A program made the position numbers and the translations under genes. DNA of 64,000 nt from Pararhizobium qamdonense (GTDB taxonomy: Bacteria; Pseudomonadota; Alphaproteobacteria; Rhizobiales; Rhizobiaceae), in the NCBI RefSeq assembly GCF_029277445.1, contig NZ_CP119566.1, forward strand, positions 2,296,001 to 2,360,000. Reading direction: 5' to 3'. Shown in pieces: positions 50,612 through 60,052 of this stretch (positions are counted from its first letter, which is position 1; every line of letters starts with the position of its first letter). The notes under the pieces were generated by a model that saw only the letters and a program-made list of their open reading frames with translations, did no database searches and was not told where the DNA came from.

Positions 50612-50853
50612 TGGCGTAAAATTGGGATTACCGTGCCATCGGAAAAGGCCAGATCCTGTTGTAGACTGGACGGCAGATGGGAGATTTCGCGCCGTATTGC
50701 CTTGCGGGTTTCCGCCACCTGGTAAGCATGGTGGCTTTCGCTCAGCTGCTGGATGAACGGTTCAAACATCTGGCGCATCGAGAAAACAAAACCGCCGGCG
50801 CGCACCCGGATAGTGTTTTTATCCATCTCTGTCGTGTCGTGTTGCAGGGACAT
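50608..50853 (-). CDS. Small hypothetical protein (81 aa)
   Basis: ATG 50853 has GGAGCCTCCC just upstream. Contents: IRVRAGGFVFSMRQMFEPFI, then HHAYQVAETRKAIRREISHLPSSL. The second half with a short Arg-rich helix is somewhat like DUF1127-type small proteins, but I do not claim membership. Its stop codon (TAG at 50608-50610) lies within the palindromic element, so the C-terminus may have been altered by insertion. Divergent to the LysR gene. Confidence 0.65.
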   Translation of the reverse strand: MSLQHDTTEMDKNTIRVRAGGFVFSMRQMFEPFIQQLSESHHAYQVAETRKAIRREISHLPSSLQQDLAFSDGTVIPILRH

Positions 50854-50972
50854 GGGAGGCTCCTTTCATCACGTCTCTAATGTTTGCAACTTGACTATCG
50901 CGCCTGTTTAAGGTTCAATCAAACGAAATGAAGTGATGCTGTCATTCAATAAATCTGATCCGTGAGGCTCCC

Positions 50973-51857
50973 ATGAACATGATGCTGCGGCATGTCCTTC
51001 CGCTTCTCGAACTGGACATCCTGAAAACCTTCGTCGCCATCGCCGAGACCGGAAACTTCACCACGGCGGCCGAGACCGTCTACCGGACGCCATCGGCGGT
51101 TTCGATGCAGATCAAGAAGCTTGAGGAGATGCTCGGCTGCGTTCTCTTCCTGCGCGATGCCCGCTCGGTCTCGCTGACGCCGAAGGGCGAGGTGCTGCTT
51201 GGGTTCGCGCGGCGCATGCTGGCGCTCAACAACGAGGCGGTGTCGCGCTTCCTTTTGCCCGATATGAACGGCGTCGTGCGTGTCGGCGCGCCGGAGGATA
51301 TTGGCGAGCGTATCCTGCCTGAAGTGCTGAAAAGGTTTTCGGAATCCTATCCGAACGTCACGGTCGATGTGACCATCGGTACCAGTTCCGTCATGCGCAA
51401 GCGTGTCGATGAACACCGCATGGACATTGCCATCTTCAACAGCATGGCCGGCGAAAATACCGGTGGCGGCGAGATCCTGGTGTCCGAGCGGCTCGTCTGG
51501 GCCGGCACCAAGTGCGGAACGGCGCATACGCGCGAACCGCTGCCGATCTCGATGTGGGAGGATGGCTGTGTCTGGCGCGCCGATGCGGTGGAGCAGTTGA
51601 CCCAGTCCGGCCGCAAGTTCCGCGTCGCCTTCCTCAGCGCCCATACGACCGGCCAGCGCGCCGCCATCCAGGCTGACCTCGCGATCGCGCCGCTGCCGCG
51701 CTATCTCGTCCAGGGCGATCTCGTGGCGCTGGGCGAGGCGGAAGGGCTGCCGGAACTCGGCCATTACAATATTGGCCTGCAGGTCGTGGACAATGCCTCG
51801 CCGCCGGTTCTGGCCGTGGCCGAACACGTACGCACCGCCTTCGTCGGGCTGCAATAA
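50973..51857 (+). CDS. LysR-family transcriptional regulator
   Basis: 294 aa, normal LTTR length. N-terminal winged HTH: LDILKTFVAIAETGNFTTAA, ETVYRTPSAVSMQIKKLEEM, LFLRDARSVSLTPKGEVLL. Effector domain from ~90: VRVGAPEDIGERILPEVLKRF and DIAIFNSMAG. GAGG lies ahead of ATG 50973. It is divergent from the small gene at 50608. The natural LTTR assumption would be control of that gene and itself, but a wider role in the one-carbon cluster cannot be excluded. The inducer is unknown. Confidence 0.92.
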   Translation: MNMMLRHVLPLLELDILKTFVAIAETGNFTTAAETVYRTPSAVSMQIKKLEEMLGCVLFLRDARSVSLTPKGEVLLGFARRMLALNNEAVSRFLLPDMNGVVRVGAPEDIGERILPEVLKRFSESYPNVTVDVTIGTSSVMRKRVDEHRMDIAIFNSMAGENTGGGEILVSERLVWAGTKCGTAHTREPLPISMWEDGCVWRADAVEQLTQSGRKFRVAFLSAHTTGQRAAIQADLAIAPLPRYLVQGDLVALGEAEGLPELGHYNIGLQVVDNASPPVLAVAEHVRTAFVGLQ

Positions 51858-51875
51858 GTCGGGGCAGCGCGGCGC

Positions 51876-52949
51876 TTAAGCGCCGCTCTTCTTCAGCCAG
51901 CGCTGCACGCGGATTTCATCGTCGTCCATCCAGCGCGTCAATGTCTCGCTGCGGCTTGGCCGCAGCTTGGCGAGATCGGCGAGCGCGCCGCTCTCGAAAT
52001 CCTCAAAGACTTTCGGATGGATATAGGACGAGCGGCAGACGGAGCGGGTATTGACCAGTCTTGCCGCGACCGCATCAACGACGTCGTTGATCTGCCGCGT
52101 GATCTGCCGTTGGCTCGGTCCCGGTTCAACCATGGACAAAGCTTTGGCTGCCATGCGCGTTGCGCCCCAGGTGCGGAATTGACGTGAGGAAAAATCCGCC
52201 CCCGACGCCTCGCGGATATAGGCGTTGACATCCTGCGAGCGGATCGCGTGGCGGCCGCCATCTTCATCGAGATACTGGAACAGCTGCTGACCGGGCAATT
52301 CCTGCAGCATCCGGATCGATTTGGTGATGCGCCGGTCGCTGTGACTGAGGCGCCATTCCTTGCCGGATTTTCCCTTGAAGTTGAAGTGGACGCTGGAGCC
52401 TTCGATCTTCACATGCCGGTTGCGCAGCGTGGTCAGACCGTAGGAGCCGTTCTCCTCGGCATAGGTGGCGTTGCCGACGCGGATGTAGAGATTGTCGAGC
52501 AGCCAGACGATCGTCGCCAGCGCCTTGTCCATGCCCGGCTTTCGCAGGCGCAGATCGGTATCGACCTTTTCGCGTATCTTCGGCAGACGCGCGGCAAAAT
52601 CCGGCAATTGCGCGAACTTCGTCTTGCCCCGTTCGGCCGACCATTCGGGATGGTAGCGGTATTGTTTTCGCCCGCGCGCGTCGCGGCCGGTTGCCTGCAA
52701 ATGCGATTTCGGATCGACCGAGATCAGCACATCGGTATAGGCGGGCGGGATGGCAAGGGCAGCGATCCGGTCGAGTTCCTCGCGATCCGTGATTCGCTGG
52801 CCATCGGTGCTGTAATAGTTGAAGGCGCGCTTGCCGGGCTTGCGGCTGATGCCGCCTTCCAGGTTTGACAGGTAGACGAGTTCGTCGGCCGCCTTCTGCA
52901 TGGCGCTGCGCGGGGACTTGGCGGGCTTTTGAGAGACAATCTGATCCAC
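51876..52949 (-). CDS. DNA topoisomerase type IB
   Basis: 357 aa, poxvirus-like bacterial TopIB. YLSNLEGGISRKPGKRAFNYY, IPPAYTDVLISVDPKSHLQATGRDARGRKQYRYHP (in parts: ATGRDARGRKQYRYHP is diagnostic), LRNRHVKIEGSSVHFNFKGKSGKEW (in parts: RHVKI, FKGKSGKEW). The nucleophile Tyr is in CRSSYIHPKVFEDF. It relaxes supercoils through a 3'-phosphotyrosine link. Such enzymes are common accessory genes in Rhizobiales. Single gene, convergent to lysR. Confidence 0.95.
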   Translation of the reverse strand: MDQIVSQKPAKSPRSAMQKAADELVYLSNLEGGISRKPGKRAFNYYSTDGQRITDREELDRIAALAIPPAYTDVLISVDPKSHLQATGRDARGRKQYRYHPEWSAERGKTKFAQLPDFAARLPKIREKVDTDLRLRKPGMDKALATIVWLLDNLYIRVGNATYAEENGSYGLTTLRNRHVKIEGSSVHFNFKGKSGKEWRLSHSDRRITKSIRMLQELPGQQLFQYLDEDGGRHAIRSQDVNAYIREASGADFSSRQFRTWGATRMAAKALSMVEPGPSQRQITRQINDVVDAVAARLVNTRSVCRSSYIHPKVFEDFESGALADLAKLRPSRSETLTRWMDDDEIRVQRWLKKSGA

Positions 52950-53022
52950 AGTGACGCAAAAACGCCGCTGCTGTCATTTGGTTCCCGCCGATTGAACCGT
53001 TCCGCCCGGCAATTTTTTCCCG

Positions 53023-55065
53023 CTATTCGCGGCTGCGGCGCCTGCGCCTGCCGCCGCCCTCGCCACCATCGTCCGAGAGCACCTTGCGTTCGGGTAAAGT
53101 GACGGCAGACGAGAGTTTCGGGAAGGTATCGACCTTGTTGGGAAGCGCCATCGCATAGACGAAATGCTCCTGAAACTTTGATTCAAGTGCCGTCTCTATC
53201 TTCTCGATTTTGCTGACAGTTTGCTCGATCTCGCGGCGGTGGCCGCGGTTGAGGAGCGCCATCAGAGCGCCGGTTCCGGCCGCATTGCCGACGGCCTTGA
53301 CTTCGGAGAGATCGCAATCCGGGATGAGGCCGAGGACCATCGCGTATTTCGGATCGATGAAGGAGCCGAAGGCGCCGGCAAAGCGGATCGTATCGACATG
53401 CTCGATCTCGAGCTTTTCCATCAGGAGCTTGATACCCGCATACAGGGCGGCCTTGGCCAGCTGGATGGCGCGCACGTCGTTCTGCGTTACCGTGATGCGC
53501 TGATCGCCATCATGCAGGAGATAGGAGAAGGTGCGGCCGTTCTGCAGGATGCGCGGGCTTTTTGCCACCATGCCGCCATCGACGACGCCGTCTTCGGAGA
53601 TGATGCCGCTCAGATACATTTCCGCGACGACCTCGATGATCGCCGAGCCGCAGATCCCGGTCACGCCCACTGTCGCGGCTTCCGCCGCAAAACCCTCTTC
53701 ATCCGACCATTTTTCGACGCCGATGACGCGGAATTTCGGTTCCAGCGTTTCCGGATCGATCCGCACGCGCTCGATGGCGCCGGGGGCCGCCCGCTGGCCG
53801 GAGGAAATCTCGGCCCCCTCAAAGGCCGGGCCGGTCGGCGAGGAGGCGGCAACGACGCGGTCCTTGTTGCCAAGCACGATTTCAGCGTTTGTGCCGACAT
53901 CGACCAGAAGCATCATCCGGTCCTGGCGATAAGGACCTTCGGCAAGTGTCGCACCGGCGGCATCGGCGCCGACATGGCCGGCGATGCAGGGCAGCATGTA
54001 GAGGCGGGCGCCACGGTTGACGTCGATATCGATCTCATGCGCCCAATATTGCAGCGCGCCGGAAACGGCGAGCGCAAATGGCGCCTGCCCAAGCTCGGTC
54101 GGGTCGATGCCGAGGAACAGGTGATGCATGATGGGGTTGCCAACGAAGACCATGTCCAGAATGTCGTGGCGATCGACCTCGCCCTCGGCGCAGACTTTGC
54201 CGATCAGCACATTGATGGCTTCGCGTACCGCCTTGGTCATGGCTTCCCGGCCATCCGGGTTCATCATCACATAGGAGACGCGGCTCATCAGGTCTTCGCC
54301 GAAGCGGATCTGCGGATTGGATGTGCCCGAAGAGGCGACGATGCGGCCCGAGAGCAGCGATACCAGATGCATGGCAATGGTGGTCGAGCCGATATCGCAG
54401 GCGACGCCGTAAGCTTCGTTCTTCAGTCCGGGCCACAGACCGACAATGAAGGGGCGCGAGGAGTCCATGTCGCGGTGGATGGCAGCGGTCACGCCCCAGT
54501 TCCCCTTGCGCAGGATGCCCTGGATCTGCGGAATCAAGTGCGGCGCGATCAGCAGATCCTTCCAGCCCCAATCCTTCTCCAGCATCACCTTCAGCCGGTC
54601 GAGATCGCCGAGCGGCTTGTGCATGTCGGGCTCATCGACCTCGACATAGCAGAGCTGCACGGCGGCATTGCGCTCGATCACCCGGTCGGTAGCGGCCTTG
54701 CGCACCACCTGCGCATTGATGACCGTATCCTGCGGCACATCGATGACGAGATCGCCGAGGATCTGCGACGAGCAGGAGAGGCGGCGGCCGTCCGGCAGGC
54801 CGCGAATGCTCTCGTAGCGCTCTTCCTTCGGCCCCTTGGCGGAAATGTGATCGAGCGAGGAGACGATCTTGTGCTTGGCGAAATTGCCCTCCTGCACCGA
54901 GACCTGGCAGCGCCCGCAGGTGGCCCGGCCGCCACAGACGCTTTCGACGTAGACGCCGAGCGTGCGTGCCGCATCGAGCACCGGCGTACCGATGGGAAAA
55001 CGTCCGCGTTTGCCTGAAGGCATGAACAGGACGAGGGGATCGCTTTTGTTTTCCTGGGCGGACAC
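53023..55065 (-). CDS. ASKHA/2Fe-2S protein, corrinoid-reactivase-like (RACo-type)
   Basis: 680 aa. N-terminal 2Fe-2S ferredoxin-like domain with CGGRATCGRC (Cys44, 50, 53) and Cys98 in LSCSS. The remainder is RACo-like with an ASKHA ATPase: GVACDIGSTTIAMHLVSLL (~219-237), then LLVDVGTNAEIVLGN, AFGSFIDPKYAMVLG and GNAAGTGALMALL. RACo-type proteins use ATP to reduce an inactive Co(II) corrinoid to Co(I). It is the first sign of the cobalamin methyl-transfer cluster; the corrinoid protein itself lies 6 kb away on the same strand. The Lys/Arg-rich tail (RRRRRSRE) is unusual. Confidence 0.9.
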   Translation of the reverse strand: MSAQENKSDPLVLFMPSGKRGRFPIGTPVLDAARTLGVYVESVCGGRATCGRCQVSVQEGNFAKHKIVSSLDHISAKGPKEERYESIRGLPDGRRLSCSSQILGDLVIDVPQDTVINAQVVRKAATDRVIERNAAVQLCYVEVDEPDMHKPLGDLDRLKVMLEKDWGWKDLLIAPHLIPQIQGILRKGNWGVTAAIHRDMDSSRPFIVGLWPGLKNEAYGVACDIGSTTIAMHLVSLLSGRIVASSGTSNPQIRFGEDLMSRVSYVMMNPDGREAMTKAVREAINVLIGKVCAEGEVDRHDILDMVFVGNPIMHHLFLGIDPTELGQAPFALAVSGALQYWAHEIDIDVNRGARLYMLPCIAGHVGADAAGATLAEGPYRQDRMMLLVDVGTNAEIVLGNKDRVVAASSPTGPAFEGAEISSGQRAAPGAIERVRIDPETLEPKFRVIGVEKWSDEEGFAAEAATVGVTGICGSAIIEVVAEMYLSGIISEDGVVDGGMVAKSPRILQNGRTFSYLLHDGDQRITVTQNDVRAIQLAKAALYAGIKLLMEKLEIEHVDTIRFAGAFGSFIDPKYAMVLGLIPDCDLSEVKAVGNAAGTGALMALLNRGHRREIEQTVSKIEKIETALESKFQEHFVYAMALPNKVDTFPKLSSAVTLPERKVLSDDGGEGGGRRRRRSRE

Positions 55066-55091
55066 GGTCAGTTCATCCTATGCAGTTTGGC

Positions 55092-55430
55092 CTATTCGCT
55101 GAGCCGCTGCGCATTGGCGCGGACCCGCTTGCCATATGGTTTCAGTGCCGCAACGGCGACCCGGTCGGAGGCTCCGGCAAGGCCGGCGCAGGTCCCGGTG
55201 GCCAGCGCGGTGGCCGCGATCATGCCTTCGTTGACCATCGCGACGCTGACGGCCATGACGCTTTCCGTGGCGGCCGAAAGCTTTTCGGTGATCATCCGGC
55301 TGACTTCCGCCGTGCCGCTCGCGGACCCGCCCGAAAGCGCGAAATCCTGCATGCGCGAGGATATGACCATCGGGGCCTGAAACCAGAGGCTGGCGAACTC
55401 GTCGATGAGATCGGCACTGAAAAACATCAT
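55092..55430 (-). CDS. Small helical protein of the C1 cluster (phasin-like?)
   Basis: 112 aa from ATG 55430, 16 nt after the methyltransferase stop. Helical text: FSADLIDEFASLWFQAPMVI, SRMITEKLSAATESVMAVSV, LATGTCAGLAGASDRV. The pattern resembles phasins or other amphipathic helical proteins, but I am not sure. Conserved placement between a methyltransferase and an ASKHA protein would imply a role in this pathway. Ribosome site GAGA is weak. Confidence 0.6.
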   Translation of the reverse strand: MMFFSADLIDEFASLWFQAPMVISSRMQDFALSGGSASGTAEVSRMITEKLSAATESVMAVSVAMVNEGMIAATALATGTCAGLAGASDRVAVAALKPYGKRVRANAQRLSE

Positions 55431-55446
55431 GTCTCTTTTCTGGCGG

Positions 55447-56427
55447 TTATTCCGCCTTTTCACCGGCTGGCTCTTCAGCCCTTGCTCCGGCACGTCCAGC
55501 ACGGCCACCGCGGCGGCCACTGGAGGCGCCGGGTGCTGCTGCGGCCGGGGCCGCATGGCCACCTGCCGGATTGTGATCGCGATAGGTCATGATCCAGGTG
55601 CCGCAATTCTGGTCGGTCCCGTTCAAGACATTGGCCGCGCGAACGGCTTCCATTTCCTGCGGACGGCAGGGATTCATGATCGCCGACGTCATGCCCGCAC
55701 CGATCACCATGGGGATGAAGCCGGCATTGATGCCGTGGCGATGCGGCAGGCCGAACGAGATGTTCGACAGACCGCAGGTGGTGTTGACCTTCAATTCGTT
55801 GCGCAGACGGTGCAGAAGCGCAAAGACCTGGCGGCCGGCATCGCCGAGCGCGCCGATCGGCATGACCAGCGGATCGACCACGATGTCGTGCGGCTTGATA
55901 CCATAATCCATGGCCCGTTCGACAATTTTCTTCGCAACTGCGAAACGAACGTCCGGATCCATCGAAATACCGGTTTCATCGTTGGAAATCGCGACCACCG
56001 GAACGTCGTATTTCTTGCAGAGCGGCAGGATGGCCTCGAGCTTTTCTTCCTCGCCGGTCACCGAGTTGACCAGAGGGCGGCCCTTGGCGACCTTAAGCGC
56101 GGCCTCGATGGCGGCCGAGACGGAACTGTCGATCGACAGCGGCACATCGACCAGGCCCTGGACGATTTCGAGCGTGCGCACCAAAAGGGCAGGCTCGGTC
56201 TCGTTCGGATTGACGGAGGTAACACCGGCATTGACGTCGAGCATGGTGGCGCCCGCCGCCACCTGTTCCAGCGCATCCTTGATCACCGTGTCGAAATTGC
56301 CTTCGATCATCTCGGCGGCCAGTTTCTTGCGGCCGGTCGGGTTGATCCGTTCACCGATGACGCAGAAGGGCTGGTCGAAGCCGATGATGATTTCGCGGGT
56401 GGCGGAAGCAACGATGGTGCGGGTCAT
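55447..56427 (-). CDS. Methyltetrahydrofolate:corrinoid methyltransferase (MtrH/DHPS-like)
   Basis: 326 aa from ATG 56427 with AAGGA upstream. Pterin-binding TIM barrel: FCVIGERINPTGRKKLAAEM, GATMLDVNAGVTSVNPNETE (in parts: MLDVNAGV), VPLSIDSSVSAAIEAALK, PLVNSVTGEE, AISNDETGI and CGLSNISFGLPHRH. It moves a methyl group between methyl-corrinoid and tetrahydrofolate. The last ~45 residues are an Ala/Gly/Arg-rich tail not typical of the family. In the operon it follows the MetF gene by 94 nt, which fits methyl groups flowing to THF. Confidence 0.92.
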   Translation of the reverse strand: MTRTIVASATREIIIGFDQPFCVIGERINPTGRKKLAAEMIEGNFDTVIKDALEQVAAGATMLDVNAGVTSVNPNETEPALLVRTLEIVQGLVDVPLSIDSSVSAAIEAALKVAKGRPLVNSVTGEEEKLEAILPLCKKYDVPVVAISNDETGISMDPDVRFAVAKKIVERAMDYGIKPHDIVVDPLVMPIGALGDAGRQVFALLHRLRNELKVNTTCGLSNISFGLPHRHGINAGFIPMVIGAGMTSAIMNPCRPQEMEAVRAANVLNGTDQNCGTWIMTYRDHNPAGGHAAPAAAAPGASSGRRGGRAGRAGARAEEPAGEKAE

Positions 56428-56521
56428 GTCTGATCCTTCGGGTCGGTGAGCGCTGCTTGATCGGCGCCGGGATGGTTGGTCAAAGGCAGGGCTTGAGGGC
56501 CGCACCACAGATGCTTTTTAT

Positions 56522-57616
56522 TCAATGCTGCCGGTGCGCTGCGACGTCGGCCATTTCCTCTTGGTTTTCCTGCTTGCCGTCGCGGATCGCGTCGAGCCTT
56601 TCGGCAACGCGGCTGTCGCCGGGATTGGCTTCGCGTGTCCAGGGCGTGCGGCCTTTGAGGACGCCGGATTCATGGACGATCTCGGCGACATATTCTTCCT
56701 GCCGGTAGGCCATCACATGCACGCCGGAAACGCCCTTGATCTCCTTCACCTCGTTGATGATGTCGATGCAGAGCTGCTTGCCTTCCTTTTTCTGATCCTG
56801 CGCGCCTTCCAGCCGCTTGATGATCGCGTCCGGAATATGGATGCCCGGCACGTTGTTGCGGATCCAGTTGGCTGTCTTGGCGGATGCCAGCGGGCCGACG
56901 CCGACGAGGATGAAGCATTTTTCATCGAAGCCGAGATCGCGCACCTTGTTCATGTAGTCGCGGAACATCGGCACGTCGAAACAGTACTGGCTCTGAACGA
57001 ACTGGGCACCGGCCTCGATCTTCTTGCCGAGCCGGTAGGGGCGGAAATCATAGGGCGGCGCGAAGGGGTTGATCGCCGCACCAAGAAAGACCTGCGGCGG
57101 TGTCGTCAGCTTGCGGCCCGACAGGAACTTCGAATTGTCGCGCATGACGCGCACCGTCTCCAACAGCGACATGCAGTCGAGATCGAAGACAGGTTTGGCG
57201 CCCGGCTGGTCGCCGGCCTGGACGCCATCGCCGGTCAGGCACATGATATTGGCAACGCCCATGGCGGCGGCACCCAGAACGTCGCCCTGGATGGCGATGC
57301 GGTTCTTGTCGCGGCAGGCGATCTGCATGATCGGCGCATAGCCCATGCGGGTCAAAAGCGCGCAGATGCCGACGGAGGACATATGGCAGTTGGCACCGGA
57401 GGCATCGACCGCATTGATGCCATCGACCCAGCCCTCGAAGATCGCGGCCCGCTCGTAGACGTCTTCCGGGTTGGCGCTGTCGGGCGGGTTGAGTTCGGCG
57501 GTAACGGCGAATTCGCCGCGGCGCAGAACACGCTCCAGCCGGCCGCGCGAGGAATGGCCGGGCAGGGGATCGAGCGGGAGATGGCGGCCAAGCGGATTTT
57601 CGTCGATATGGGCCAT
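56522..57616 (-). CDS. metF: Methylenetetrahydrofolate reductase
   Basis: 364 aa. FAVTAELNPPDSANPEDVYE, GWVDGINAVDASGANCHMSS, MGVANIMCLTGDGVQAGDQPG, GAQFVQSQYCFD and FILVGVGPLASAKTANWI show the MTHFR FAD-dependent barrel. Slightly longer than E. coli MetF. Reduces methylene-THF to methyl-THF, or runs in reverse to oxidise methyl-THF in demethylation pathways. It is adjacent to a MetV-like gene (2 nt apart), an arrangement known in acetogens. Here the reverse direction is more likely, an inference from context. Confidence 0.93.
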   Translation of the reverse strand: MAHIDENPLGRHLPLDPLPGHSSRGRLERVLRRGEFAVTAELNPPDSANPEDVYERAAIFEGWVDGINAVDASGANCHMSSVGICALLTRMGYAPIMQIACRDKNRIAIQGDVLGAAAMGVANIMCLTGDGVQAGDQPGAKPVFDLDCMSLLETVRVMRDNSKFLSGRKLTTPPQVFLGAAINPFAPPYDFRPYRLGKKIEAGAQFVQSQYCFDVPMFRDYMNKVRDLGFDEKCFILVGVGPLASAKTANWIRNNVPGIHIPDAIIKRLEGAQDQKKEGKQLCIDIINEVKEIKGVSGVHVMAYRQEEYVAEIVHESGVLKGRTPWTREANPGDSRVAERLDAIRDGKQENQEEMADVAAHRQH

Positions 57617-57618
57617 GC

Positions 57619-58200
57619 TTAGGCGTCCTTTGCAGCGGCAGCGGCGGCTTCGCGGGCTTCGGCGGCCTGCGCGGTGACGCGCAGCCAGGACGAGGTTTCG
57701 CGCAGCGACTGATTGACGGGTTTCTGCACGTTCAGGATCGCGTCTCCCTTGACCATGTTGCGCGAGCCCTCCCAGGCCTTGACCCAGACACAGGGCATAT
57801 CAGGCTCGACCTCGCAATTGCCGTTGGCGCGAACGCCGCCGCACGGGCCGTTGCGCAGCTGCTTGGGGCAGTTCATCGGGCAGGACATGCCGGTCGATGA
57901 CAGAGCGCACTGGCCGCACATGCGACAGTCGAACAACAGGCCTTTGACATTGCGCTCGATGAAGGTGACCGGCGCTTCCACGCGATTGTAGCCGATGGCC
58001 TTCCACAGGGGATGCAGCAGCAGGAAGACGTCGGCAAAGCGGTGATAGAACCATTCGAGGAACCGCGAATGGCGAACGGCCCACAGCCGGATCGTATAGC
58101 TGCGGCGCGAACGGCGGTTGGGCGAAACGCTGGCGGGCGTATAGGCGCCGGTGGCGGCCTTTTTCGCGGGCGCGGCATTGCCGGGTTTTGCGTCAGCCAT
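57619..58200 (-). CDS. MetV-like zinc/iron protein (MTHFR C-terminal domain family)
   Basis: 193 aa from ATG 58200, which overlaps the stop of the next gene upstream by 8 nt. Distinctive Cys-rich core: LLFDCRMCGQCALSSTGMSC, PMNCPKQLRNGPCGGVRANG, NCEVEP. This is the MTHFR_C (MetV) domain, needed by partner MetF enzymes in acetogens. Long Ala/Lys N-terminus. Its C-terminus is Ala-rich. It points to a MetFV-type reductase rather than a stand-alone MetF, which is unusual in an alphaproteobacterium. Confidence 0.87.
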   Translation of the reverse strand: MADAKPGNAAPAKKAATGAYTPASVSPNRRSRRSYTIRLWAVRHSRFLEWFYHRFADVFLLLHPLWKAIGYNRVEAPVTFIERNVKGLLFDCRMCGQCALSSTGMSCPMNCPKQLRNGPCGGVRANGNCEVEPDMPCVWVKAWEGSRNMVKGDAILNVQKPVNQSLRETSSWLRVTAQAAEAREAAAAAAKDA

Positions 58201-58495
58201 TGTCTTTGCCGCCGGATTTGACCAGGGCGACCAGGCGCTCCCTGTCATAGGCCGCTTCCAGCTCGGCTGCGGCTTTGTCGGCCTCTGCCTCGAGGTCGTC
58301 GGAGACCGGTGTCGGGTCGGCCTTGCGCCATTCCGCCAGATAGTCGCCGCTGTCGGCAGCGCCGGTTCGCATGGCGCACATATCGATGGCTTCGGTAAAG
58401 CGCAGGGTCAGCTCGCGCTTGGCGGTCTTGCGGCCCTGCTTGATGATGACCTGCGCCGGAATATCGCGCCAGTAAACGATAATGCGATCTGCCAT
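58193..58495 (-). CDS. 'Virulence factor' family small protein (PF13769-like)
   Basis: 100 aa from ATG 58495 with GAGGAG upstream. MADRIIVYWRDIPAQVIIKQ, then LTLRFTEAIDMCAMRTGAAD, and SGDYLAEWRKADPTPVSDDL match the small 'virulence factor' family of Alphaproteobacteria. The name is historical and says little. Tight coupling with MetV and MetF suggests a role in folate or corrinoid chemistry. No signal peptide. Confidence 0.8.
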   Translation of the reverse strand: MADRIIVYWRDIPAQVIIKQGRKTAKRELTLRFTEAIDMCAMRTGAADSGDYLAEWRKADPTPVSDDLEAEADKAAAELEAAYDRERLVALVKSGGKDNG

Positions 58496-58607
58496 ATGCC
58501 CGAATTCTCCTCTTGCCCGACAATGCGCATCTTGCCACGTCATGGCTCACCTTGGCACGACGCGCGTCATGCTCAAAAGCGACTTGTCCCCGGCGTTGGC
58601 ACTATAA

Positions 58608-59384
58608 CTACCAGATGCCGCGTGAGAAGCCATTCCAGAGCCATGTCCAGATCGGCGGGTGATACCATTGGCGGGAATTGCCGTCTGGCGGCAGAGGTTT
58701 GAGATTGCCCGAAAGCGCATCTTCGACGGCGCTGAGGACAATGCCGGTGGACGCTGCCGTCTGCAGCAGCGGATAGGTGTGCATCGTGTCGTTTTTCGAT
58801 GGCATCATGCGCGACTGGTAGAGAATGCCGCCGGTATCGACACCGGCATCGACCAGGTGCATGGTCGCACCGAAATTTGCCTCGTCATTTTGAACGCGTG
58901 CCCAATATCCGCCCATCAGGCCGCGATATTGGGGATTGATGCCGGCATGGAAATTGATGACCGGGCAGGGCATGGCTGCCAGCGTCGTAACGGAGAGCAT
59001 GCGGCAGCTGACGAGAAAGACGACCGCCGGGCTGATGGCGCGGATCTGTTCGATTGCCTCCGGCGTGTTGATCGAGCCAACCGCGATCACAGGAATGGCA
59101 GGATTTTCGCGGTCATCGGCCTGGTAATCACCCAGAATTTCCGCGCTGCGCTTCTCGGTCAAACGCTTGCCGAACCTTGAGGCAACCATCGTCGCAAACT
59201 GACCGGCGGCTGTGATCAGCCCCAGCTTGCGGATGCGGCGCTTGAGAAAGAGCTTTTTTGATTCCGGCTGTTCCAAGAGAACGGTCACATCGCCAAAATG
59301 GCTTTCGATCGCATTGATCAGGATCTGCGGATTGCGGCCGCCGGCCGTGACGATGACGATCTTCCGGTTGGTGGGTGAGCTCAT
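58608..59384 (-). CDS. Formyltransferase-like protein
   Basis: 258 aa from ATG 59384 (ATG 59396 is an alternative). A formyl-transferase core is visible: AISPAVVFLVSCRMLS, then VINFHAGINPQYRGLMGGYW (the NFHxGxxPxYRG type) and ATMHLVDAGVDTGGILYQ, including the acidic D of the catalytic site. Similar to methionyl-tRNA or sugar N-formyltransferases, which use 10-formyl-THF. The placement in a folate-linked cluster is suggestive. It could act on a sugar amine or consume formyl-THF made by the pathway. Not proven. Confidence 0.75.
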   Translation of the reverse strand: MSSPTNRKIVIVTAGGRNPQILINAIESHFGDVTVLLEQPESKKLFLKRRIRKLGLITAAGQFATMVASRFGKRLTEKRSAEILGDYQADDRENPAIPVIAVGSINTPEAIEQIRAISPAVVFLVSCRMLSVTTLAAMPCPVINFHAGINPQYRGLMGGYWARVQNDEANFGATMHLVDAGVDTGGILYQSRMMPSKNDTMHTYPLLQTAASTGIVLSAVEDALSGNLKPLPPDGNSRQWYHPPIWTWLWNGFSRGIW

Positions 59385-59404
59385 GTCGGTGATCACCGTC
59401 CGTC

Positions 59405-60052
59405 TCAGATCATGAAGGCGAGGACTGCGCCGGCGGCGAGGATGACGCTGGCAGCGACGGCAAGCGAAATGATGCCGATCAGGGCACCTGCCACAAGTCC
59501 CAGTCCATCCCGCTCCATATGGGCAAAGCCGATCACGGAGAGCGCGAAAGCCGGCAACCAGTTGCCGAAGGGAATGGGCAGGAAGATCACCACCGCCAGG
59601 ACAAGCGCCAGAAATCCGATCAGCCGTTCGGCCAGCCGGCTGCCCAAAAACCAGCCACGCGGCCTGATCAGCGTTTCGGCGCGCTGGAGCCAGGGCGAGA
59701 TGCGGTTGACGAAGACGAAGAACGTAGCGTTGTCAAAGGCATAGTCGCCCATGCGTTTCGGCAGCCAGATGCGGCTGCGCCGGGAGGCAAACATCTGCCA
59801 GGCGACGAAAATCAGCGGCAGGCCGAGAATGAACGTGGCGCCCGGCGGCAGCGGGATGAGGTTGGGAAGGGCAAAGACGACGAGGAAGGCACCGAAGGAG
59901 CGGTTTTCCATGGCTGCGGCAAGTTCGCGCAAGGTGATTTTCGAACCGGCATTGAGCGAGAGATTGCGCAGGAGCTGGGACAATTGCTGCGGATGGTGGC
60001 TCTGTGCCCTTGCCGGAAGGTCCGTTGCGAAAATGTCCGTCATCCCCGTCAC
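59405..60052 (-). CDS. Exopolysaccharide synthesis ExoD-family membrane protein
   Basis: 215 aa with four or five membrane segments: FGAFLVVFALPNLIPLPPGA, FILGLPLIFVAWQMF, FLALVLAVVIFLPIPFGNW and GALIGIISLAVAASVILAAG. The PxxIPLPPGxTFILGLPLIF pattern marks the ExoD family, linked in rhizobia to exopolysaccharide and alkali tolerance. Position inside the C1 cluster looks accidental. Start either 60052 or 60043. Confidence 0.88.
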   Translation of the reverse strand: MTGMTDIFATDLPARAQSHHPQQLSQLLRNLSLNAGSKITLRELAAAMENRSFGAFLVVFALPNLIPLPPGATFILGLPLIFVAWQMFASRRSRIWLPKRMGDYAFDNATFFVFVNRISPWLQRAETLIRPRGWFLGSRLAERLIGFLALVLAVVIFLPIPFGNWLPAFALSVIGFAHMERDGLGLVAGALIGIISLAVAASVILAAGAVLAFMI